Source: Nitrospira sp. (lineage in GTDB: Bacteria > Nitrospirota > Nitrospiria > Nitrospirales > UBA8639). Taken from it: a DNA stretch of 64,000 bases. Position 1 is the first letter of the stretch. Every line of letters begins with the position of its first letter. A program made the position numbers and the translations under genes. The notes beneath the pieces are model-generated. The model was not told the DNA's origin and searched no databases. It saw only the letters and a program-made list of their open reading frames with translations. The stretch covers positions 62,032 to 126,031 of the forward strand of contig WTGX01000005.1 in the NCBI GenBank assembly GCA_011523385.1, written 5' to 3'. This document shows positions 37,675 through 44,934 of the stretch, in pieces.

Positions 37675-38781
37675 CTAGCCCTCAGAAACGTCTGTTAATT
37701 CTGAGAGCAAATCCACTTCTTGAGGGAAGAGAGAAGCAAGGGAAGCAATGGTAAGCCTCCTGTTCAAAAATTCTTTGGCGCCACATGCTTGGGCTTCAAT
37801 TTGACATTTATTAGCCTTCAGTAGCTCTGATATTTGCTGTTTCTTATTGATGCTGGTCGATTCATTTCCTGGACCGACCACAGCGAGCAGTTTCCGGTTT
37901 TGATTCTGGCGGAGTGCCTGTTGAAGGATGCCATTTATGTGGTCGTCGTTGAAGCCGTAACCGATGCAGACGATGACACGGGCAGCGTCCAAAGTCCAAC
38001 GTCTCAGTTCATACGCGAGAAAGAGAAAGGGGTCGACATACTGTAGCTTGTAGGAAGTTCCAAAGATAAGTGCGACATCTTCGTCTGTGATGCTTGATGT
38101 CGAGTCGGAATAAGTAACCCTGCCATTACTAGTGAAATGCCAATCCGTTGACCCGTGCAGTTTGTAGAGGAGTAGTGGAACCGGATCATCTGATGTTTCG
38201 TCGAAAAGTCGCCAATCCCATTTCCTCCCAGAAAATCCTCTTTGCACGTTCTTGAGGCCACAAGTCTCCTCAACACACAAGTCATAGTTTAAGGAAAATA
38301 CACGGAGCGGATGTTCATACTCATTCTGAAACCGCAACAGACCCGAGTAGTAGTCTGCATTCTCTCTCTCTGGCAACGCAATCCATTTGTTCCGAAGAAT
38401 GTGGATGATAGCACTACGGAACTCGCGGACATTCTCGAATTCATTACCAGCCACATCTAGTAACTTTGGATTCCATGCACCTACAAAGGGATATAGCGTA
38501 TGACGCTCCTTCTTGCGGAGTTCGTCCAGAACATTGACAAGGCGTTCGATGTTAAATGGAACATCGTCACCAAAGATTCCGTCTAATCCATCTGCGTAGA
38601 AAACTGAGCTTTTTATATAGCGATATAGGTCCTTAAAGCGACTCCACTCGGGGGCTTCTCCAGATACGATACTTTCTATCTCGCGAACCATATGATTGGA
38701 ATCGGGTATTCCAGCCTCGACGCTGGCACCAGCACCAAGCAGCAGGATTATTTCATCACGCTTGAAGATAGTCGTAGCCAT
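37675..38781 (-). CDS. SIR2-like NADase effector coupled to pAgo
   Basis: 368 residues from ATG 38781, which overlaps the Argonaute stop codon (ATGA); an in-frame GTG 38793 is less likely. SIR2 Rossmann features: LLLGAGASVEAGIP at the N-terminus, FSLNYDLCVEE with the Asn-Tyr-Asp of NADases, and KLHGSTDW with the catalytic His. ARVIVCIGYGFNDDHIN is the usual SIR2_2 C-terminal segment. It lacks the roughly 200-residue APAZ extension of fused SIR2-APAZ proteins. In pAgo systems SIR2 depletes NAD+ when the Argonaute senses invading nucleic acid. The same role is inferred here from operon structure and active-site residues. Confidence 0.88.
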   Translation of the reverse strand: MATTIFKRDEIILLLGAGASVEAGIPDSNHMVREIESIVSGEAPEWSRFKDLYRYIKSSVFYADGLDGIFGDDVPFNIERLVNVLDELRKKERHTLYPFVGAWNPKLLDVAGNEFENVREFRSAIIHILRNKWIALPERENADYYSGLLRFQNEYEHPLRVFSLNYDLCVEETCGLKNVQRGFSGRKWDWRLFDETSDDPVPLLLYKLHGSTDWHFTSNGRVTYSDSTSSITDEDVALIFGTSYKLQYVDPFLFLAYELRRWTLDAARVIVCIGYGFNDDHINGILQQALRQNQNRKLLAVVGPGNESTSINKKQQISELLKANKCQIEAQACGAKEFLNRRLTIASLASLFPQEVDLLSELTDVSEG

Positions 38782-40682
38782 CAAAGAAACCACGGTGTGA
38801 GGGTGTCCACATTCACGGCAGGGAGTCCGAGGTTATCAAATTCTTTCAGGTATCTGGCGATCAGCTGTGCGTAGTAGACGGATACCGGTAATGACTTCGC
38901 GTTAAACCCCCTCCAATTGGCCCCAGATAGATTTATGGCGTCTTGTAGATACGCTCGTTTCTGTTCCAAGCTTAAGTCTTCATGATGAGGATAAGTGAAC
39001 GCCACATGCAGCGGCCCTCCAATCATTCCACGAACAATGGACTGTCCATATTGTAGACCTTCGAACCAAACAAGAAATTCATTTTGGGAAAGTGGAACCA
39101 CAGTACTCTCGTATGGGACCCGGCTGTTGTGATCTAGCATAAAACCAAAAAACCGATTCCTGTCATTGAACTTGAGTGACACGAATTCTCCGCTATCGGT
39201 CTGTTTTCGCTGTTCCGAGAGTACCGTAGCGATGCTTTCAAGTTCAGAGCGACGAATTGCAAAGGTCGCGTGAATCACAAAACTAGAGAATCGAGAAGAG
39301 TACTCCGTGAAAATACTCCTTAGACTAGCAGCAAAACTCTGAATATAGTTCTCTTCGTCTTGACCCTCGCCTAAGACTCGAACCTCCTCGAAGACGCCAC
39401 TCGAATCAGTGAGCACGGAATAGGCAAAGTACCGGTCGATGCGCTCTTTGGATTTACGGTGGGCCTGCCCGATACCTACAATCAGGCACCGTTCTGTCCT
39501 GGGGCGGACCTTCCATGGTGTTCCACCTGCCTTGGCAAAAACCTGCAAGCCGATGCTCGCCGCAGACCACTTGAGCTTGTTTTTGTCTGCCACCGTCTCA
39601 GTGGCAACAACCTGAATAGGTAGACCTGCTGAAAGAAACGCATGCTTCAGGTTCCAATAGGCTGCATTCTCCTCTGGAGCATCATGCCTGCTGAAGGACG
39701 TCAACACTATAGGGACGACTTTACGGCCAGAGGCATCTGCAACCACCTGATCCTTAATGCGCTGTATCTCAGAAGAACTAAAGTCCGACATGGCGGCACC
39801 ACTCACATTCTCTTTCGATATCGGGAGACGGAACATTCTCTCCATCCCAGGAAACGTACGAAAGGTGTCTCCACGCAAGGCTCGAAACAGATCATGTGAT
39901 AGAGGGCGATCCTCTGGCCTGTAGAGAAAATGCAGGTGGGTGCCTTCAGGGCCTTGCTTTAACGGACCTGATTGCTTGACACCCATGAACTGCGATCGCG
40001 ATTCGACGTCGGAGCCGACCACGTAGTTTTTGACGGCAAGTGTTTCGGATTGGATTTCCACGAGTTGTGACCCAACTGTTACCTCTTGCCCACCCGGAAC
40101 TTGAAGCGGGAATATCTGTTCGTGGAATTTGGTCACAAAGGCGGCGAGTTGCGAATAGCGGTCGGCGTAAAAGTTCGGATTTGGTCGTCCGTGTTTGTCG
40201 AGCGATAGACTAAGTTGAAGCGACCGCCGCGTACCACGATCTTCTTTAGTAGGATGAAACCGAAAGTCAGCGAGGAACCCGAATTGACCACGTGAGCGCA
40301 ACAGGTAAGGTTCCAGCGAGATGACCTGTGATCCCTCTGGATACGTCTTCGTTATGACCTCCACGCGTTGGTGGATACCCTCAATGACGCGGAATTGCCC
40401 AAGGGCTAGATTGTTTCTGCAACTCTGAATCAAGGCCAATCGAAGCGCATCTATTGTCACGTAAACATTGTCAAATGGTTTGCAAACTACCTCAGTACCG
40501 TCTTTGCTTCGTTGAAAAAATGTCCAGTAGAAATCATGTTTTCCATCTACATCAAGATGCCGACGGACAGCTTCTTCGTCTCCGCATCTGGGCCGCTCAC
40601 CCTCGACAAATGGGAAGTGATAGAGTGTGATTGTGAACTGCTCTGTTGCGAGTGGAAAGAAGTTCAGGACAACTCCACGCAT
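38781..40682 (-). CDS. Catalytically inactive prokaryotic Argonaute (MID-PIWI with APAZ/N-L1-like N-terminus)
   Basis: 633 residues. About 1-270 is an N/APAZ-like region, ending around VKQSGPL (residues 235-241) and RPLSHDLFRAL. MID (about 300-395) keeps the 5'-phosphate pocket: Tyr342 and Lys346 in YWNLKHAF, Gln357 in GLPIQVV and Lys384 in VFAKAGGTPW. PIWI follows, ending in the classic LPVSVYYAQLIARYL. The catalytic tetrad is lost: IVGIGQ has Gly405 where GID is expected, FVIHATF lacks the third acidic residue, and the last position reads Gln606. It should bind a guide without cutting. Length is between short (about 450-500) and long (about 700-800) pAgos, so PAZ is probably missing. RBS AGGAG precedes ATG 40682. 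The SIR2 gene overlaps its stop. Confidence 0.88.
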   Translation of the reverse strand: MRGVVLNFFPLATEQFTITLYHFPFVEGERPRCGDEEAVRRHLDVDGKHDFYWTFFQRSKDGTEVVCKPFDNVYVTIDALRLALIQSCRNNLALGQFRVIEGIHQRVEVITKTYPEGSQVISLEPYLLRSRGQFGFLADFRFHPTKEDRGTRRSLQLSLSLDKHGRPNPNFYADRYSQLAAFVTKFHEQIFPLQVPGGQEVTVGSQLVEIQSETLAVKNYVVGSDVESRSQFMGVKQSGPLKQGPEGTHLHFLYRPEDRPLSHDLFRALRGDTFRTFPGMERMFRLPISKENVSGAAMSDFSSSEIQRIKDQVVADASGRKVVPIVLTSFSRHDAPEENAAYWNLKHAFLSAGLPIQVVATETVADKNKLKWSAASIGLQVFAKAGGTPWKVRPRTERCLIVGIGQAHRKSKERIDRYFAYSVLTDSSGVFEEVRVLGEGQDEENYIQSFAASLRSIFTEYSSRFSSFVIHATFAIRRSELESIATVLSEQRKQTDSGEFVSLKFNDRNRFFGFMLDHNSRVPYESTVVPLSQNEFLVWFEGLQYGQSIVRGMIGGPLHVAFTYPHHEDLSLEQKRAYLQDAINLSGANWRGFNAKSLPVSVYYAQLIARYLKEFDNLGLPAVNVDTLTPWFL

Positions 40683-40686
40683 CTAC

Positions 40687-40860
40687 CTAGCTCCTCGTGT
40701 AGTCATGAGATAAATTAAGATCGGCGACACGGACATCGCCAGTGATCAGCTTGTCTAGCAACACTCTTAATGTACCAAGCGAGGTGCATCTGGCAAATGA
40801 TTCGTTTACGCTTTTCATCGCCATCATGAATTCACTTGCGGACAGAAGATGCCGTGCTTC
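40687..40860 (-). pseudogene. Gene fragment resembling an HsdS C-terminal tail
   Basis: Between the Argonaute gene and the TIR-like fragment the minus strand encodes, in one frame up to TAG at 40687-40689, a stretch ending LGTLRVLLDKLITGDVRVADL. This resembles the LLHKLMTGEFRV ending of the intact hsdS at 43.2 kb. No start or upstream specificity domain remains. The similarity is short, so the call is tentative. Confidence 0.4.
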
Positions 40861-41018
40861 AGTGCGTCGTACACGCTTAACCCTGAGACCCCAGCAACGT
40901 TGCGATAGCGATCATCGCCAAAATGCCTGCGAAGGAGGTCCGAAACTTCGTAGCCCTTCGTATACGAGGAATGCCAGATCACGTAGAGAACAAAAAGTGG
41001 TCGAGTTGTTGTTTCCAT
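40824..41018 (-). pseudogene. Truncated TIR-like gene start
   Basis: 64 codons from ATG 41018 (GAGG upstream): FVLYVIWHSSYTKGYEVSDL then RRHFGDDRYRNVAGVSGLSV, the opening of a TIR-like family with the V-x-W-H start and the G-x-G-L-S-V element. After GLSV the reading loses similarity and stops within 17 codons, where the HsdS-like tail takes over in another frame. It therefore looks like a deletion junction joining a TIR-like 5' end to a specificity-subunit 3' end. About 140 bp between this and the protease gene also look degraded. Confidence 0.55.
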
Positions 41019-41161
41019 ATGGTTTAGGATCCTCTAAATGCTGGTGCGTTGGTTTGTCGAAATCGCCCAACGCTTTAATAGCGCGTTCGGCCAACTGCTG
41101 TTCGCTAATGTCTCCTCTCAAAGCAACCCGAGCTGGGCATGGCCTATGACGATTTCGAGCA

Positions 41162-42046
41162 TCATCGAGTATCCTCGTCAGCGGGCAACTGGAAACCGAT
41201 TGGATTCCTTTCGATCAACTCCAATGCGTGCTTAATATCGATTGCGACGACGAATCCAGGGTTCTCTTGAACGTACCCTATTGGCTTACCTTCTTGATCA
41301 GTGACCGTATCGCCATTGTGATCAACGATCTGCAGAAATTCTGGTATTGGGTAGGACACGACAATGCCAGCCACACGCAATTCGGTTTTGGGTTGCCCGT
41401 ACGGCACAAACACCACTGGCCCACCGCTAAACCCCTTGTTGCCGTGTGCATCCAAGAAAATCCTGGACACGTCCCCAAACTCTAGCGCGCTGACGATTCC
41501 AGCCTTTACAAATGGCAACGGAATTCCGCGATTGATCTGTTCACCTCCAGCGTCCCAACCGAAGGGATATCCAAGAAATGAAACCGGCTGACCGTAGCCA
41601 AGATGTGCTACGGAGGCGACGAGCGGGTAAGACGGAGACAAACGAACGGAACAAGCAAGAACGGCTACATCTACCGCACCACTGCCGATTCCCACGACGT
41701 TGACGACCAAGTCCTTCCATTCCTTGTCGTGGAAAATCTTGATAGCGTCGCCTGATTTAATCCCATGTACGACATGGCGAGCTGTAACGAGATACTGTTT
41801 GGAACCACGGTCGATCGTAAAGCCCGTGCCAGTAGAATCGTTCCACTGTATGTGAAATGTCCGGTGAATTATGTTTGTGGTAATCATTGTGGCTTCAGTT
41901 CCATGTGGGAAAGAGAAAAGCGCGGCAAAGACCAAAAGGACTAAGAAGCTGCGGGCGACAGGAAACCATTTTCGTTTCTCTGGAAGAGCATTCTTGCTGG
42001 TCACGCATAGCTTTATTTCCAACTCTGACAATCTCGATAATTTCAT
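41162..42046 (-). CDS. Trypsin-like (S1-family) serine protease with N-terminal membrane anchor or signal
   Basis: 294 residues. Residues about 28-50 are hydrophobic (ARSFLVLLVFAALFSF), a signal peptide or anchor preceded by a charged cytoplasmic segment. The triad is visible: His in LVTARHVVHG, Asp in SGAVDVAVLACS and Ser in GNKGFSGGPVVF. ATG 42046 has GAGGA upstream. Trypsin-like proteases often accompany TIR and other effectors in bacterial conflict systems. Here it lies between a TIR gene (about 210 bp upstream) and the TIR-like fragment. Target unknown; a periplasmic location would separate it from cytoplasmic sensors. Confidence 0.85.
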   Translation of the reverse strand: MKLSRLSELEIKLCVTSKNALPEKRKWFPVARSFLVLLVFAALFSFPHGTEATMITTNIIHRTFHIQWNDSTGTGFTIDRGSKQYLVTARHVVHGIKSGDAIKIFHDKEWKDLVVNVVGIGSGAVDVAVLACSVRLSPSYPLVASVAHLGYGQPVSFLGYPFGWDAGGEQINRGIPLPFVKAGIVSALEFGDVSRIFLDAHGNKGFSGGPVVFVPYGQPKTELRVAGIVVSYPIPEFLQIVDHNGDTVTDQEGKPIGYVQENPGFVVAIDIKHALELIERNPIGFQLPADEDTR

Positions 42047-42254
42047 ACATTCCTCATCTACATCCAGGCAATTAGAAACCGTAACGCAGCAATTAAGCCC
42101 TCAATGCCCAATCGTCAATAAATCGAGGTCGCCCCTCCCCAATCTCCCTCGTCTTCAGATTGTACAGCAGCTTGAAAAAATCTCCGCGCGTGATGCTTTC
42201 CGGAAGTAGCCTTTAACTCCTGTTTCGGCTTCGATGCGTTCAGTGCACCGTCCC

Positions 42255-43226
42255 TCACTCTTCAGATTCATGCGATTCCTGCGTGACTGTCGCACTAGCC
42301 AACTGCGAGAAATCGAGCCGCTCAAGGAATGCAGCCCCATGCTCCTCGCAGTAACCATCCGTAGCGGCATCAATCATTGCCCTGGCAACTGCCAGCGCTG
42401 GGAAAACCCCTTGATCACTCAAATCCCACCAATTCAAGTAGAAAGTATATGCGTCGCCCAAGACTTCTCCTTGCACATTATCTTTGGCCTCGCTGCCTTC
42501 GCGAATTGAGCACTGGAATCCCATGGATCTGATGCCGCCCAACAGTGACTTCAGCCTAGCCACTGACTTGCCGGTGAGACGTCGCAGAAGATCTGCGTCA
42601 ATATGCACATTATCTGGTAACTCTTCAGGACAACCGAACCGTAGAAGGCTAACAACTGCGTCCCTTTCATCGGAGTTCATCCGACGGAGCACCTGAAAAA
42701 ACGACCTTGCCTGAAAGTACGCGTGGGCTTGCATTTCTTCGTCATCTTCAATGCCCAGACGTTCAAACAAGCGATCCAAGGTTGGGGATAGATAATTCCG
42801 CCGCGCATCCTTTCCTAACTTTTTCACTATCAGGTCACTTAGATCTGACGGTGATGTTTGCCTTAAGTCGATGTAATGCACTGTATCGAGCAGACCTGGA
42901 ATCCGAGTATCGTCAAACCTAGCTGGCAGAATGTATTCTTGCTTTTCTTCCAGTGCTCGCGCCTGCGCACTTTGTAGCTCTCTAGTGGGCCAGACTTTAG
43001 CCGCATAATCCTTAGACACAAAGATAACGTAGAATCTGCACATATGGTGATATATCTCGCTTAAATAGGCATAGAGATCTTTTCCCCAAAGTCTCTCCCG
43101 TTCGTAATCGTCGAAGAAAACACGTATACCGCGGGACTTGAGTTGAGTGGCTACTTGACTTACATAGTCTCGTCGTTCACCAGCGAACGACAGGCCGACG
43201 TCGCATTCAAAGTCTCTTTCAACCAT
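42255..43226 (-). CDS. TIR-domain protein coupled to hsdS
   Basis: 323 residues. N-terminal TIR domain: CDVGLSFAGERRDYVSQVA, IRVFFDDYERERLWGKDL, CRFYVIFVSKDYAAKVWP, then the catalytic Glu in the W-x-x-x-E motif (WPTRELQSA) of NAD+-cleaving TIRs, and HYIDLRQTSPSDL. The C-terminal 170 residues are a separate domain (helical, then FYLNWWDLSDQGVFPALAVAR) that I do not recognise, perhaps a sensor. ATG 43226 has a perfect AAGGAGG and overlaps the hsdS end by 8 bp, so it is translated with the restriction system. An NADase abortive-infection role is inferred. Confidence 0.88.
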   Translation of the reverse strand: MVERDFECDVGLSFAGERRDYVSQVATQLKSRGIRVFFDDYERERLWGKDLYAYLSEIYHHMCRFYVIFVSKDYAAKVWPTRELQSAQARALEEKQEYILPARFDDTRIPGLLDTVHYIDLRQTSPSDLSDLIVKKLGKDARRNYLSPTLDRLFERLGIEDDEEMQAHAYFQARSFFQVLRRMNSDERDAVVSLLRFGCPEELPDNVHIDADLLRRLTGKSVARLKSLLGGIRSMGFQCSIREGSEAKDNVQGEVLGDAYTFYLNWWDLSDQGVFPALAVARAMIDAATDGYCEEHGAAFLERLDFSQLASATVTQESHESEE

Positions 43227-44529
43227 AAGTACCTCCTTGTAGCTTCTCGATGGCTGATGATGATGTGCTAATCATACTCGTGACGGCCCACGAGCCCAAC
43301 TCCCCCACCCGAAACTCCCCCGTCATCAGCTTGTGGAGCAGGGTCTTGAATAGGTTGTCGAGTACCGCGCGCTTGCGGCGGTGCAGGTCGATCTTACGGT
43401 CGATGGCGTCGAGGACGGAAACAATTTCATCTTGTTCGTCCAACAAAGGGACGGGGACCTGGAAGCCCCGAAGTTTCCCGGCACTTATATTGGCCTGACT
43501 TACTCCACGACTGGCAAGTTTCTTCAATTCGATCTGCGCAGAGTCCCAATTAAGAAAGTAATTGAGAAACTTAGGGTGCAGGCGAGTTTCGTCAACTGCT
43601 ACTCGTATTAGGTACGAAGCGAACACAGCATTAGCGGTCTGTTCGACAATCGCAGTTCGTCCCACCAACTCATAGCTGTTGGTGCGATTAAATAAAAGGT
43701 CATTCTGATTAACACGGTAAGTATCGGCTGTCTCGTTATCAATATCCACATACTGCAAATCACGGAAAATTACTTTTCCATCATGCTGGCAGTTCATACG
43801 AAGTATGGGGTAGGTTCCCGATTCTGCACCTCGAATCGAAAGTCCGTATTGGATTTGATGGGCAAATTTGCCGATGGGCACCAACTCCCAACCCTCCGGC
43901 ATCGGCCCGGTCTCGGTTTCCTTCTGCCCTTCGCCTCGGAGTCCACGGGTGAACAGCGATTTCATTGCGGCGTGTTTCAAATCCAGCGCAAGCGCGATGC
44001 TCTGTTCGTGTGTCTTGATGGCATCCCGTATTCTTGCAAGCACCGCGACGATGGCCTGTTGTTCAGCAAGCGTTGGCTGCGGCACCCGAAGAGCTGCCAA
44101 CCTGCTACGCGACAGGTTCGGGATCGTGGTTTTGTTACCCGTACCTTCAAAGATGCCGAGTTGTGTGAAGGCGGATTGCAGGAAGTACACGTAGAAGCGC
44201 GGCTCGACCTCTTTGACGATGGGACGTAGCCGATGCAAATGGTTCTGAAACGACATCGTTTCGAATTCGCCATTCCAGATTGCTGCACGGCCAATCTCGC
44301 CGCCCTCGCAAACGAGCAAGTCACCGGTTCGCAGCAGCTTGGCAAGTCGTTCGTGCTCAGGAATCGACATTTCATCTACGGATGACAGATCAATCTGATC
44401 CCACAGGACATTCGATGTCCGTAGAAACGGCGTCTTGTCAGTACCATTACGCGCGGCGGCAGACATCGTTTTGCCTGCGCCAATCTCGAACAACTCCCCA
44501 AGGGGACACCATGGCCACACTCTATTCAT
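43219..44529 (-). CDS. hsdS: Type I restriction enzyme specificity subunit
   Basis: 436 residues with two target-recognition domains, each followed by a conserved helix: LAALRVPQPTLAEQQAIVAVL with the first, and LRGFQVPVPLLDEQDEIVSVL with the second. Ends of the coiled coil read LFKTLLHKLMTGEFRVGEL, after which there is an unusual 25-residue extension rich in Ser. ATG 44529 overlaps the protease stop (ATGA), and its own stop overlaps the TIR start. It determines the DNA sequence recognised by HsdM and HsdR. Confidence 0.94.
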   Translation of the reverse strand: MNRVWPWCPLGELFEIGAGKTMSAAARNGTDKTPFLRTSNVLWDQIDLSSVDEMSIPEHERLAKLLRTGDLLVCEGGEIGRAAIWNGEFETMSFQNHLHRLRPIVKEVEPRFYVYFLQSAFTQLGIFEGTGNKTTIPNLSRSRLAALRVPQPTLAEQQAIVAVLARIRDAIKTHEQSIALALDLKHAAMKSLFTRGLRGEGQKETETGPMPEGWELVPIGKFAHQIQYGLSIRGAESGTYPILRMNCQHDGKVIFRDLQYVDIDNETADTYRVNQNDLLFNRTNSYELVGRTAIVEQTANAVFASYLIRVAVDETRLHPKFLNYFLNWDSAQIELKKLASRGVSQANISAGKLRGFQVPVPLLDEQDEIVSVLDAIDRKIDLHRRKRAVLDNLFKTLLHKLMTGEFRVGELGSWAVTSMISTSSSAIEKLQGGTYG

Positions 44530-44906
44530 TGCAAGTCCACCAGCCCCTTCAACCGAACAGCCGGCAGCCGCTTCAACCGCTGGTTCAGGGGGTCTACCTC
44601 GATGCCGACGGACTCCAACGCCGTCACACCCAGTAGCGGTTCCGCGTTAGCCTCGCCGAAGATGACCGTCCCACCAACGAACTCGCCCATGAACTCGATT
44701 TTGGCAACGGCGATGTCCACGGAAATCTCGCTGCCATCGGCCAATTCATACACGCGCTTCCCTTCGGGTTCGATACCGATAGCTTCAAGATGCTGTCTGG
44801 GAACAAGGGAATCGACTGCCCCTGTATCGACCAGGAAAAGCCCCTCCCAAAACCTGTCCGGTGCCGCCGGGTTTGTAATCCTGACCGTTACGTGTGTTGC
44901 GCCCAT
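44526..44906 (-). CDS. Retropepsin-like clan AA aspartic protease
   Basis: 126 residues. Catalytic motif LFLVDTGAVDSLVP (Asp-Thr-Gly), followed by the strand IGIEPEGKRVYELADGSE and the second conserved segment EPLLGVTALESVGIEVDP. These small proteins are single-lobed and should dimerise. ATG 44906 has AAGGAGG upstream; the frame runs open to 45020 inside hsdM. It is located between hsdM (28 bp) and hsdS (ATGA overlap), so it is clearly part of the operon. A processing or regulatory role in the R-M system is unproven. Confidence 0.85.
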   Translation of the reverse strand: MGATHVTVRITNPAAPDRFWEGLFLVDTGAVDSLVPRQHLEAIGIEPEGKRVYELADGSEISVDIAVAKIEFMGEFVGGTVIFGEANAEPLLGVTALESVGIEVDPLNQRLKRLPAVRLKGLVDLQ

Positions 44907-44934
44907 GTTTTCCACCTCCTTCCTTCTCCAAGAT

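Noticed and set aside
37675..40682. Classical SPARSA (SIR2-APAZ fusion plus short pAgo)
   Set aside because: The SIR2 protein ends at 368 residues with no room for APAZ, and the Argonaute is 633 residues, longer than short pAgos.
38781..40682. A slicing-competent Argonaute
   Set aside because: The expected first Asp is Gly405, the residue set after FVIH lacks Asp, and the last tetrad position is Gln; no compensating acidic residues are visible.
42047..42254. Minus-strand frame ending FFKLLYNLKTREIGEGRPRF as a small gene
   Set aside because: No start codon with a ribosome site, preceded closely by a stop; it may be a remnant but cannot be assigned.
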